A stretch of DNA of 64,000 nt from G963668605 sp963668605 (GCA_963668605.1 OY764903.1:2976001-3040000), one strand, 5' to 3'; counted from the stretch's first letter, positions 27,441-35,641 are shown. Notes: generated from the sequence alone by a model not told the origin. A program made the numbers and translations.

Positions 27441-28684
27441 TAGTTTCCCTTTCCTGCCCTGCTCTGGCCTTCCCCTGTCGCAGCGCCGCCGGCGGCGTTA
27501 CCCGTAAAGGGGACAGCCCGAACCTGAGCGCCCGGACGCACCCTCTGGAATCCCTCGACAATCAGCCGGTCGCCTGGAGCGAGGCCGCTGGTCACGAGCC
27601 ACTTATCCCCAAGAGCCCGGTCGAGTTCGAGCGTCCGCAGTTCGACCTTTTCGTCCTTACCCACAATCCACGCAACGGGAGTGCCCTTCACGTCGCGGGT
27701 GACGCCCTGTTGTGGAGCGAGGATAGCTTGTTGGCTCACGCCGTCCGCTACGACTGCCCGCACGAACATGCCTGGCAGAAGAACTTGCTTAGGGTTGGGG
27801 AAAACCAAGCGCAGCGTGACCGATCCCGTGGTTGGGTCCACCGTGACGTCCCGGAATTGCAGGACGCCCTCCAGCGCATAGGTCGTCTTGTCTTCCAGGA
27901 TCAACTTCACCTTGCTCTGCATCGGTCCATTCTGTTTGAGACCTCCGCTCTCCAGACGCCGCCGTAAGCGCAGCAACTCCGCGTTGGCTTGAACCACATC
28001 CACATAGATGGGATCCAACTGCTGCACAACCGCCAGGGGAGTGGGCTGATAGGCCGTCGCCAGCGCGCCGACTGTGATATTGGAAATTCCGATGCGTCCG
28101 GAAATGGGTGCATGGATGGGGGTGTAGGACAAATTGATGCGGGCGCTCTCGAGGGTCGCGCGGTTGATCTCGACAGATGCTCTTCGTGCCGCCAGATTGG
28201 CCTCGGCTTGCCGTAGCGCAGCGCTCGCGTCATCGTAGTCCTGTTGTGCGACCGCACGGATGGCCACGAGTCCTTTGAGGCGCTCCGCGCGGGAACGAAT
28301 GGCGGGAAGATTCGCTTCGACGGTGATCAGATCCGCCTCCGCCGTGGCGAGTGCGGCCTTGGCCTGATTATACGCGGCCTGGTAAGGCGCCGGATCGATT
28401 TCGTATAGCAACTCGCCCGCCTTGACGCTCGCACCCTCCCGAAACAGACGGCTCCGGATCAGGCCATTCACCTGGGGGCGAATTTCAGCGACCAGGTACG
28501 GAGACGTCCGTCCGGGCAACTCGGTGGTCAACACCGTCCGTTCGGGACTGATGGTGACGAACGCAACCTCGGCGGGACCTGCCTGCGGAGGGGCACTTAC
28601 CTTTGGCTTACAACTAGACAAAAGCAGACCCGCAAGAACGAGCCCGGTGGCGACGAAATATTTAGGCCATTTGCTGAACGACAT
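27440..28684 (-). CDS. RND periplasmic adaptor lipoprotein (AcrA family)
   Basis: A 414-residue membrane-fusion protein. The signal ends in GLLLSSC, a lipobox. The lipoyl/barrel halves and the hairpin are recognisable: VNGLIRSRLFREGASVKAGE, LYEIDPAPYQAAYNQAKAAL, then YTPIHAPISGRIGISNITVG and VFPNPKQVLLPGMFVRAVV. It bridges the inner-membrane pump and the outer-membrane channel. It is the first gene of the efflux operon, and the promoter should lie within 28685-29479, where two TGCCG/CGGCA palindromes occur. Confidence 0.94.
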   Translation of the reverse strand: MSFSKWPKYFVATGLVLAGLLLSSCKPKVSAPPQAGPAEVAFVTISPERTVLTTELPGRTSPYLVAEIRPQVNGLIRSRLFREGASVKAGELLYEIDPAPYQAAYNQAKAALATAEADLITVEANLPAIRSRAERLKGLVAIRAVAQQDYDDASAALRQAEANLAARRASVEINRATLESARINLSYTPIHAPISGRIGISNITVGALATAYQPTPLAVVQQLDPIYVDVVQANAELLRLRRRLESGGLKQNGPMQSKVKLILEDKTTYALEGVLQFRDVTVDPTTGSVTLRLVFPNPKQVLLPGMFVRAVVADGVSQQAILAPQQGVTRDVKGTPVAWIVGKDEKVELRTLELDRALGDKWLVTSGLAPGDRLIVEGFQRVRPGAQVRAVPFTGNAAGGAATGEGQSRAGKGN

Positions 28685-29479
28685 GACGTGAAACGACTCC
28701 TTTGCCTTCTTGGGAAATCGAAGGGAACTTGTCGCCGCTCATTGCGGGCAGAGAACCTGTTTTCGTTTTCCCGATTCGAGGTGTTATTGCTTTGCGGGAA
28801 GAGGGAAGAGGGTTTGTCCACGGGGCGGTCAAACATCCGCGGCCGGCCGTTCTCACTTCGCGTCTCCACTCTTGCTCCGATGTTGCCGAGCATATCAAAA
28901 CCACACATTGGTTAAGGCCCTCGGCCCTGACCTGCTCGTCGGCGTGTGGCGAAACAACGATGAGAGCAAATGCGCCGCAGGGGCTGACCATCTACGGTCG
29001 AGGACGAGACGAATACTATGGGCACAGAAGCCCCGCTGGTAGAATTTCTGTCCGAGATTGGCGTGCCTCTGTCGACATGTGGATGTTACTCGCTGAAGCG
29101 GCGAGGAAGAGCGCTATGCCTCCGCGTAACCAGCCCCCATCCTACACCTGCACGCTTGGCACCAAATGAGAGATTGCACCTGCCAGCCTTCCACCAGAGA
29201 CTCATCCAGGCCGCAGTGACTAGTCTGGAGACCGATAGGCGTTGGACAAGGAAGGTCAGTCGAGTCAGTATCTGCTCGGTGCCATGCCGGCTTTCGGCAT
29301 CTGCCACGTCAATTGCCGCATGTTCGGCATTTTCCCTTGCTCTGCGCGACGTGTCCCGCTTGGCCGGCCGGATGGTGTCTTGTCGGAAAGACGACTATGA
29401 CATCGAAGTCGCGAGGCTTACGAATGCGCTGCCGATCGGCTTTTCGTCAGCATCAGCAGTTGCCGATCAATCGCCGAAG
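28685..29479. other. 795-bp regulatory interval between the efflux operon and the sigma54 activator gene
   Basis: The short open frames here have no recognisable protein features, and I call the interval non-coding. It contains two palindromes, 29285-29299 and 29314-29329, matching sites upstream of the activator gene and of the STAS genes. Minus-strand GG-N10-GC pairs at 29117-29132 (CTGGTT...GGCAT) and 28743-28758 are weak sigma54-like promoter candidates for the efflux operon. Both lack the full TTGCA of the -12 box. Confidence 0.4.
29285..29329. promoter_or_regulatory. Two tandem TGCCG/CGGCA palindromes, candidate enhancer sites
   Basis: Site 1 is TGCCG-GCTTT-CGGCA (29285-29299) and site 2 is TGCCG-CATGTT-CGGCA (29314-29329). 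Their centres are about 30 bp apart, close to three helical turns, which suits cooperative binding of a dimeric activator. They share the arm sequence with sites at 31538 and 35070. They lie over 150 bp upstream of any likely efflux promoter, a usual distance for a sigma54 enhancer. Confidence 0.45.
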
Positions 29480-31516
29480 CTACTCGTACTGGCGCGCAAT
29501 TTTGAGCTTCTTCATGCGGGATTGCAGTGTCGTGCGTCGCAGGCCAAGGCGGACCGCAGCGCCGTCCGGTCCCGAAACCTTCCCGTCGGATTCCCGCAAT
29601 GCTTGGAGAATCCGTTCGCGTTCTGCGGATTCGTCCAGTCGAGGTGTCCTGATGGAAGGCGAAGATGTTTTCGCAAGTTCTGGAATCGCAATGTTGAGCA
29701 CCCGGCCAGGGCTGAGGATGACAGAACGCTCGATCAGGTTCTGCAACTCGCGGATGTTGCCAGGCCACGCATAGTGTGTCAGGGCTTCTATCGCAGCCGA
29801 GGGAATCGACTCTATGGAGCGGTTCATCCGCTTTGCGTGTTTCTGCGTAAAGTAGCGTATCAGCAGCGGGATGTCTTCCTTCCGCTCCGTTAACGGGGGA
29901 ACGTTCAAGGGAAAGACATGCAGGCGGTAATAGAGATCGCTGCGGAACTTGCCTTCATCCACCAACTGCTTGAGATTGCGGTTTGTCGCGGCGATGAAAC
30001 GGACATCCACCCGAAGGGTCCGGTTGCCTCCGAGACGCTCAAATTCCTGCTCCTGGATGGCGCGCAGAAGCTTGGATTGCAGCTCCAACGGTATCTCGCC
30101 GACCTCATCCAGAAACAGCGTTCCCTGGTGAGCCAGCTCGAACCGGCCGATCTTTTGTGCGGACGCGCCAGTAAACGAACCCTTCTCGTGGCCGAATAGC
30201 TCGCTTTCGAGCAGAGTCGCCGGGATGGCGGCGCAATTGACTTTGATGAGCGAGCGTTTGCTTCGCCCGCTCAGGTCATGAATCGCGCGCGCGACCAGTT
30301 CCTTGCCGGTTCCTGTTTCGCCCTGAATGAGTACGGTGGCATCGGTCGGAGCCACCACCTGAATGCTTCTCAGCACGGCCTGGAACGCAGGGCCTTCCCC
30401 GATCATGTTGCCCACATTCTGATCGAAGCGGATCTCGTCTTCGAGGTACAGCTTTTCGGTGGCCAACTTGTCCTTGAGTTGCGACAGTTCACGGTATGCA
30501 AGCGAGTTTTCGGTTGCAATGGCAATCTGACGCGCCACCTGGACCAGCAAATCGACTTCGTCTTCAGTGAATCGCTCGCCGCTCTGGCGAGCCAGATCAA
30601 GGACACCGGAAGTTCCGTTTCCGAATGTCAGCGGTATGGCGCAGCTCGAACGGAATCCCATGTCTGTGTATTTGCGATAAAGCGGAGACGGAAATCGTTC
30701 AAAATCCAGTCCGCTGGTCACGACTACTTTCCCAGTAGCCAGTGCCTCACCCGCAGGGAGGCCTTCCGGCGGTCCCGAGGTATCTTCGGGCCAGATCTGT
30801 ATGCCGGCCGGGGAATGCAGCCCGAGCAGGCGGGCCTCTCCCGTGACTTTATCCAACAGCCCCACGACTGCGAAATCGTGCGCCACAACGCGACTGAGCT
30901 GTTCGGATATGGCCGGAAGAAGTTCGTCCATCGGGAGTTTGGAAACCAGAGCGTTAGTGATCTCGAACAGCACGCGCATGCGGTCTCGTTCGTGCAGGAG
31001 CGCTTGCCTCGCTAAATATCCGTCCACGGAGACCGCGACCTCCGAGGCGACGCGCTCCAAGAACGCCAGCGCTTCCGCGTCGGGCTGGAAGGGCGCGGTG
31101 AACCCGAACCCGAGTATCCCGAGCCGGCGATCGCCGTTCGAAAGCGGTACGAGGGTCAGAGCGTGAATACCAGCGTCCAGGGCTTCCTGGATCACTTCAC
31201 TCGATTCACCAGCCTCTTCTTCGAGTGTTGGTAACACCAATATCTTCTGCTCGCGCCAGACCCGCGCGCCGAAATGCTCGCCGTCCGCGGGAAGGGAGAT
31301 TTCTCTATCCTTGTATGGCCTAGTCGCGCTAATTGCGTGCACGCGAAGTTGATCATGAACGGGATCGTGGAGAACCAGTGCCAGAAAGTCGAACGAGACG
31401 ACACGGCGCAGCGAACCCGCCAACGCGTTACAAAGAGTCTCCAGATCGCTGTGCCCGGCGATCGATTGGGATAGATCGAAAAGCGCCTTGTAGATCTCCG
31501 AATCTGGAATCGTCAT
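29480..31516 (-). CDS. GAF-GAF-AAA+ sigma54-dependent transcriptional activator (FhlA-like)
   Basis: About 678 residues from ATG 31516 (MTIPDSEIYKALFDLS). A longer frame from 31585 would run over a palindrome that recurs upstream of other genes, so I prefer the shorter start. Two GAF domains occupy about residues 1-330. The AAA+ domain has Walker A GETGTGKE, Walker B LFLDEVGEI and the sigma54-contact loop as GSFTGA instead of the usual GAFTGA. A Fis-type helix-turn-helix ends the protein (LGLRRTTLQSRMKKLKI). It would sense a small molecule through GAF and open sigma54 promoters. Likely targets are the adjoining efflux operon and STAS genes. Confidence 0.88.
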   Translation of the reverse strand: MTIPDSEIYKALFDLSQSIAGHSDLETLCNALAGSLRRVVSFDFLALVLHDPVHDQLRVHAISATRPYKDREISLPADGEHFGARVWREQKILVLPTLEEEAGESSEVIQEALDAGIHALTLVPLSNGDRRLGILGFGFTAPFQPDAEALAFLERVASEVAVSVDGYLARQALLHERDRMRVLFEITNALVSKLPMDELLPAISEQLSRVVAHDFAVVGLLDKVTGEARLLGLHSPAGIQIWPEDTSGPPEGLPAGEALATGKVVVTSGLDFERFPSPLYRKYTDMGFRSSCAIPLTFGNGTSGVLDLARQSGERFTEDEVDLLVQVARQIAIATENSLAYRELSQLKDKLATEKLYLEDEIRFDQNVGNMIGEGPAFQAVLRSIQVVAPTDATVLIQGETGTGKELVARAIHDLSGRSKRSLIKVNCAAIPATLLESELFGHEKGSFTGASAQKIGRFELAHQGTLFLDEVGEIPLELQSKLLRAIQEQEFERLGGNRTLRVDVRFIAATNRNLKQLVDEGKFRSDLYYRLHVFPLNVPPLTERKEDIPLLIRYFTQKHAKRMNRSIESIPSAAIEALTHYAWPGNIRELQNLIERSVILSPGRVLNIAIPELAKTSSPSIRTPRLDESAERERILQALRESDGKVSGPDGAAVRLGLRRTTLQSRMKKLKIARQYE

Positions 31517-31537
31517 GTCAACGATGGTATCAGCCAG

Positions 31538-31551
31538 TGCCGAAATCGGCA
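31538..31551. promoter_or_regulatory. TGCCGA-AA-TCGGCA palindrome upstream of the activator gene
   Basis: A perfect 6-bp inverted repeat lies 22 bp upstream of the chosen activator start and about 280 bp upstream of the STAS-TetR operon. It shares its arms with 35070-35086 and with the pair at 29285-29329. It could serve both autoregulation and remote activation of the divergent STAS operon. Confidence 0.5.
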
Positions 31552-31787
31552 ATTGACGTTGGCAAATGTTATTCGTCGGCATCATCGCGTCTCCAGGACA
31601 CCCAGCCTATCCGTCCCGTGGAAGGTTCGCTGCTCGCCTGAGGACCCGTGGGAGGGCACCAGTGCGTCAGCTTCTCCAGACGCCGGATGCCGAGATTGAA
31701 CCATGATGAAATTCGCCAAATCGACTTGATGGGTGCAGTTCGATGCCCAAATGAGTTGCTTGTCTTCGGATACTCGGGATGCCTGAA

Positions 31788-31805
31788 TTGGTTAGCCGCG
31801 TGCAT
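31788..31805 (+). promoter_or_regulatory. Candidate sigma54 promoter of the STAS-TetR operon
   Basis: The sequence TTGGTTAGCCGCGTGCAT has the GG-N10-GC spacing required by sigma54 (GG at 31790-31791, GC at 31802-31803) and a TGCA -12 element. Transcription would begin near 31815, about 16 nt before the STAS start at 31831. The -24 box lacks the CAC that follows GG in the consensus. The rest of the 31586-31830 interval shows no gene. Confidence 0.4.
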
Positions 31806-31830
31806 TGTCCGTAATCAGACGTGGTAGGTC

Positions 31831-32112
31831 ATGTTCCGGATTAGCGAGACAGATAAGCAGTCACGCACGGTCGTCACCGTCGACGGGTATCTCTCCGGCG
31901 ATTCCATCAAGATCGTAGAGACCTGCTGCAATCAGGCGAAATCAACAGGCAAGCCGGTCGACCTCTTCCTGCGCGATGTCTCAACAATTGACCAAGCCGG
32001 CCGGGCACTGCTCCGCCGCCTCGCCGCAAGCGGCGTCCGCCTGCTTGCCAGCGGCGTTTACACCTCGTACATCGTGCGGGCGCTAACTCCCACCAAGGAC
32101 AGAGACGGATGA
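31831..32112 (+). CDS. Small STAS-domain protein (paralogue A)
   Basis: A 93-residue single-domain protein with the STAS pattern: VVTVDGYLSGDSIKIVE, then VDLFLRDVSTIDQAGRALLR and VRLLASGVYTSYIVRAL. STAS proteins of the SpoIIAA type are anti-anti-sigma factors regulated by phosphorylation of a Ser in a D-S-S-G motif. Here the site reads DQAG, so no phosphorylatable Ser is present. It is about 60 percent similar to the protein at 35306. Its stop overlaps the TetR-family start as ATGA, an unusual pairing of a STAS protein with a DNA-binding regulator. Confidence 0.75.
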   Translation: MFRISETDKQSRTVVTVDGYLSGDSIKIVETCCNQAKSTGKPVDLFLRDVSTIDQAGRALLRRLAASGVRLLASGVYTSYIVRALTPTKDRDG

Positions 32113-32855
32113 CTCCGTCAGTGTCGCGGGATGCTCCGATTCCATCGCAAACGGGATATGAACCTATGAGACAGGATGCAGTGATCACACCGCCGGAAGC
32201 CGGGCTTGGGAATGCCGCTGAGATGGAATCCGAGCGGCGCTCCAAGCGCCTTGCAGGCGCAGATCGGCGAATACAGGTGCTGGAGGTCGCGGCGGCGCAG
32301 TTCGCCAAGACTGGGCTGCACCGGACTACGACCGAGGCGCTCGCAAAAGCAGCGGGAATCTCGGAGCCTGTTCTGTACGATCACTTCAGCAGCAAGGAGT
32401 GCCTCTTCAGAGCGGCTGTCGAAGCCAATATTGAAAACCGTCTCGCCGAATTGACCGCTCGTTTGGCGTCGATTCCTCCCGGGAGCCAGGTACACTGCAT
32501 TGAGAGTATGGCAGAGGCGACGGTTGCGGTCTGCGTCTCCGGATCCGGCAACGCGGTGTTGACGAATTGGGCCCTCTTGGAGGCTCCTGAATATGCTGTC
32601 GACCTCTACCGCAATGAGATTGGCTCCGCCGGGATCGTGTGGGGACGGGAACTCGTCAAACGCTTCCCTGAGTCGCCGTCGCTTAAAGCACTTTCGATTC
32701 ATCTCGGTGCTTTCGCTCTCAACCTCTGTATGGCCTATGGCTTCTGGCTTGCCACTCTGCGGCACACCGCGGAAAGCGCCGCACCCCTGACGCGGCATTT
32801 CGCCGTTGGGATCGCAGAGGCGGCCTCGGCGATTCTAGCGGCTCAAAACAAGTAG
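32109..32855 (+). CDS. TetR-family transcriptional regulator
   Basis: Up to 248 residues from ATG 32109, which overlaps the STAS stop. ATG 32166 is an alternative that removes 19 residues. The N-terminal helix-turn-helix is typical: AAAQFAKTGLHRTTTEALAK, then AAGISEPVLYDHFSSKECLF. The C-terminal ligand-binding half is not specific to any subfamily. Many TetR proteins near RND pumps repress the pump and respond to its substrates, so control of the efflux operon is plausible but not shown. IS copy 2 is inserted 17 bp after its stop. Confidence 0.88.
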   Translation: MTPSVSRDAPIPSQTGYEPMRQDAVITPPEAGLGNAAEMESERRSKRLAGADRRIQVLEVAAAQFAKTGLHRTTTEALAKAAGISEPVLYDHFSSKECLFRAAVEANIENRLAELTARLASIPPGSQVHCIESMAEATVAVCVSGSGNAVLTNWALLEAPEYAVDLYRNEIGSAGIVWGRELVKRFPESPSLKALSIHLGAFALNLCMAYGFWLATLRHTAESAAPLTRHFAVGIAEAASAILAAQNK

Positions 32856-32876
32856 TAGATTGGCTTGGAAGGCTAG

Positions 32877-34798
32877 CGGGAGTTTCCTACGGCGCGAGTA
32901 AGAAGGCGGGGATGTATTGCAGGGTGAAGGAGATAGCGTGGCGTTCCGTATATACCACGCGACTCAATGGATCGCGGGCAGCGCACCAAGTGCTCGGGCT
33001 AATTTCATCCTGGACGCATCCATTTCTTCGATCTGCAAACGTACGCGCGGCCTGCCCTTGCGGCCAGTCATATCGATCAACCGGCAACAGCGTACTTCCG
33101 CCAACGCTTCCAGCAATCGGCGGGAACTGCCCTCAAATGCTGCTTTCTGTGTAGCGCGCCGGTGCAGCAATGTGACCAGCAGATAGGCCGTCACGGACAT
33201 AAAAGTGTGCACGTGGAGCTTCTGATCGGTCCAGTGAAACTGTGGCCGGGTGGAAAGCATGCGGGGATCCTTCAGATCGCGAAACGCAGCTTCCACTTTG
33301 GATTGCCCACGATAGGCTTCGATGATTTGCGCTGTGCTCCACTCCGCGCGATCCGTGATTAAGATGCGAAGTCCGAAATAACGTGTGATCAACCGCTGGT
33401 ACTCTTGCCAGTCACTCCACACGCAGATCCGCATGGCCCCTTGTTCGCCGGTGTCGATTTTGTAGCCCAGCAAGGAACGCAGATATTGGTGGCCGCGGAT
33501 TTTCTCCAGTTTCCGTTTGGCCGCCTCGGCGCTCAGTCGCGGACGCTGTCCCAGTTCCTGCAATTCGCGCTGACTCCGCGCCATGGACTGATGCAATCCC
33601 CGCAATTGCCCCTCATGAAGTTGTGGGCTGAAGACCACCACTACTTCCCGTTGCTTTCCGGCAACCACTCGTTGGACTCGCCAGGCGCGAACGGCAACAC
33701 CGTTGGACAAGAGCACTTCCGACAGCTGTCCGGCAGCTTCGGAAAGTAAAGCGAGGTGATTGGAAGGACGAAGCGCCGTGACGTAATGCAGCATGCCTTC
33801 CAGGTTCTGCTTCGACGACGCTCCGGCATCGAAGACCAGGGTGAGCTGCTCGGGTTGGCCGCTCAACGCGCGCAGCCGTTGCCGGATGGGCTTGAGAAAC
33901 TCCGCAAACGTCCGCATGTCCGAACGCGCTCCTTCGTACAAACCATGGGCCAACGGCAACTGTGTATCTTGATCGACCACCAGCGCCAAGCCCATCTGGC
34001 GGAGATCGTAGCGGCCTTGTTTGTTGTGTCCGCGCTGGGGCAGTTTCGGACGCAGGTTCGTGCTGGCAATATGGGTATAGAAGTTAGTCGTGTCATAGGC
34101 CAGCGCCTTCAATTGCAGTTGCTCCACGCCGACCACCGCGCGCACCAGTTCCTGTTCGATGACCGCCAACTGGTCCACGGGCACGGCGTTCATTTGATCC
34201 CAGAAATGCTGGCTCGTCAGATCGGAGGCGGAGAAGTGCATCAACTCGGGCAGGTATGTTGTCTTGGCCCAATCGGCAAAAGCACGTTTGCTGCGCGGCG
34301 CACAGGCGCGCGCGATTATGGCGGCTGCCAAGGATTGGCCCACGGTCAATGCGTCGCGAACCTGTACCGCGCCATCCGGAGCAATGGCGCGGTCGATCCG
34401 GCCGGCCAAGTCGAACTCCCGCACCAACTGGTGAAGCGCCGTCACCGCGCCCGCGGAAACCGAAGAGACCCTCACGGGCACTTCGTTGTGCTGCTGATGA
34501 AGCTGCAGGATATCGTCGACGCGACCCAGATGGGCCAGGACGCGAATCGATGGCTGGCCGTCTTTGCGGAACGATTCGACGATCCGGTAATACCGGATGC
34601 CGTGCGATTGGTAGGCTTGAAGCGAAGCCATTCATTACGTATATACATCGATTGACAGTTGCTTGTCAATCAAGATCTTAAAATGTGAAACAGGCACACA
34701 GTCGATTGCTAATTCCGTATATACAAAAGGGAGCGTGATATCCCCTTTTGTGCCATGATCTTCTGGGGAAGCAGCGCTATCGCCCTAGGAAACTCCCG
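32877..34798 (-). mobile_element. IS1634-type insertion sequence, copy 2 (1922 bp, inverted)
   Basis: Same length, ends and transposase as the copy at 17928-19849 but in the opposite orientation. It is flanked by CTAG at 32873-32876 and 34799-34802. Joining the flanks gives GGAAGG-CTAG-GCCACG as the empty site. The insertion lies between the TetR gene and the decayed start of a minus-strand gene, and it separates two related STAS clusters. Confidence 0.9.
32964..34631 (-). CDS. IS1634-family DDE transposase, copy 2
   Basis: The 555-residue translation is identical to that of 18095-19762, including the AYDTTNF and LVFDAGASS Asp motifs and IEAYRGQSKVEAAFRDLKD. It has the same promoter-hairpin layout upstream (around 34638-34671 on the minus strand). 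Identity at the protein level over the full length implies very recent duplication or gene conversion. Confidence 0.9.
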   Translation of the reverse strand: MASLQAYQSHGIRYYRIVESFRKDGQPSIRVLAHLGRVDDILQLHQQHNEVPVRVSSVSAGAVTALHQLVREFDLAGRIDRAIAPDGAVQVRDALTVGQSLAAAIIARACAPRSKRAFADWAKTTYLPELMHFSASDLTSQHFWDQMNAVPVDQLAVIEQELVRAVVGVEQLQLKALAYDTTNFYTHIASTNLRPKLPQRGHNKQGRYDLRQMGLALVVDQDTQLPLAHGLYEGARSDMRTFAEFLKPIRQRLRALSGQPEQLTLVFDAGASSKQNLEGMLHYVTALRPSNHLALLSEAAGQLSEVLLSNGVAVRAWRVQRVVAGKQREVVVVFSPQLHEGQLRGLHQSMARSQRELQELGQRPRLSAEAAKRKLEKIRGHQYLRSLLGYKIDTGEQGAMRICVWSDWQEYQRLITRYFGLRILITDRAEWSTAQIIEAYRGQSKVEAAFRDLKDPRMLSTRPQFHWTDQKLHVHTFMSVTAYLLVTLLHRRATQKAAFEGSSRRLLEALAEVRCCRLIDMTGRKGRPRVRLQIEEMDASRMKLARALGALPAIH

Positions 34799-34802
34799 CT
34801 AG

Positions 34803-34943
34803 GCCACGCCAGTAGCGCTCCCGGCCGGACACTGTCGTGAAGACGGAGCCCCGAATGCTGCCCGTCCGGCTCGGTGACGATTGCCCGTAGAGAACAAACA
34901 CGAGCGAAAGCGCCAGCGTCACGCGCTCCACCAGTCGCGTCAT
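34803..34943 (-). pseudogene. Decayed 5' end of a secreted carboxypeptidase-regulatory-like/TonB receptor gene
   Basis: Starting at ATG 34943 the frame gives a signal peptide (LVERVTLALSLVFVLYGQ) followed by TGSIRGSVFTTVSGRE. This resembles the first strands of the carboxypeptidase-regulatory-like domain (G-IRGxVFD-G) that opens many acidobacterial TonB-dependent receptors. The next expected motif, VVPGA, appears only in another frame (SVRPGALLAWP), so a frameshift preceded or accompanied decay. IS copy 2 interrupts it. Joining across CTAG adds only about 14 codons before a stop inside the TetR gene, so the gene was already short before the insertion. Confidence 0.5.
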
Positions 34944-34989
34944 TGATCGAAGCCGCCCTTCCTTTTTGTATTGCGCTGACATCTGACAA

Positions 34990-35005
34990 TGCAAGGTGTC
35001 GCCCA
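34990..35005 (-). promoter_or_regulatory. Candidate sigma54 promoter of the decayed gene
   Basis: Read on the minus strand the sequence is TGGGCGACACCTTGCA. GG and GC are separated by exactly 10 bp and the -12 box TTGCA is perfect. The start site would fall near 34979, giving a leader of about 35 nt to ATG 34943. The palindrome at 35070-35086 lies about 70-80 bp upstream, at a usual enhancer distance. Confidence 0.45.
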
Positions 35006-35069
35006 TTGTTGATTCGTCTCCGAAACCGCTATGCATCAGCCTGAAACACCCGGCCATCGGTTCGCTGCC

Positions 35070-35086
35070 GTGCCGAAAATCGGCAC
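35070..35086. promoter_or_regulatory. GTGCCGA-AAA-TCGGCAC palindrome
   Basis: A perfect 7-bp inverted repeat with a 3-nt spacer, the longest of the four related sites in the window. It lies between the decayed minus-strand gene and STAS paralogue B and could serve either direction. Confidence 0.5.
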
Positions 35087-35305
35087 TTGCTTCGGCATGT
35101 GCTGACGAGGGTGGGCAATCCGGGACCTGCAACTCTGCCATTGCGTAATCGGAACGCAGGCGGTAGTGGTCCATCCGAGCAGTAGCCGTATGTGGTCTTT
35201 GGTGGGCGCTTGTATGTGTGGAACCGCAGGAAAGGTAATTGGTTATCTTCCGAGGCAGTAGTTGGACAACAGCGTGCACTGGCAGTTAGTGAGGCAAGCT
35301 CCGCC

Positions 35306-35641
35306 ATGATCAGAGTTAACAAGGCAGAAGAGCGGTCGCACACGATGGTCACCATCGACGGGCAACTCTCGGCCGAATGCATTGAGGTTGTCGAGATGTG
35401 CTGCGATCAGGCCCTATCAATAGGCAAGCCGGTCCACCTCTTCTTGCGCGATATCTCAGCCATCGACCAGGCCGGCCGCGCCCTACTATGCCGGTTGGCG
35501 GCCAGAGGCGTTCACATGCTCGCCATAGGCGTATACACCTCTAATCTTGTGCAGGCCCTTAGCCCGGCCGGTGCGGAGCCGCTGAACTTCTCCATCTTCC
35601 CTGGCAGGCCCTGTGGCGAGGTCACGGGACGGAAACCGTGA
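35306..35641 (+). CDS. Small STAS-domain protein (paralogue B)
   Basis: A 111-residue protein from ATG 35306. A longer open frame from 35192 adds residues unlike the family. It closely matches the STAS protein at 31831: MVTIDGQLSAECIEVVEMCC, VHLFLRDISAIDQAGRALLC and MLAIGVYTSNLVQALSP. The phospho-site position again reads DQAG without Ser. An extra C-terminal tail of about 25 residues is unique to this copy. The stop overlaps the GTG start of the following gene. The two paralogues and their upstream palindromes probably arose by segmental duplication. Confidence 0.72.
   Translation: MIRVNKAEERSHTMVTIDGQLSAECIEVVEMCCDQALSIGKPVHLFLRDISAIDQAGRALLCRLAARGVHMLAIGVYTSNLVQALSPAGAEPLNFSIFPGRPCGEVTGRKP

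Larger units (their letters stand above)
34944..35305. other. Intergenic region with a divergent sigma54-like control site
   Basis: This 362-bp stretch between the decayed minus-strand gene and STAS paralogue B holds the palindrome at 35070-35086 and the candidate promoter at 34990-35005. I see no gene in it. Confidence 0.4.

Noticed and set aside
28702..29169. Several 75-155 codon open frames in the efflux/activator interval
   Set aside because: They are Arg/Ser/Pro-rich, overlap one another in different frames and show no domain or ribosome-binding site.
19850..32876. Inversion of the segment between the two IS copies
   Set aside because: The two halves of the NagB-like gene remain collinear on either side of copy 1, so the segment has not been inverted since that insertion.
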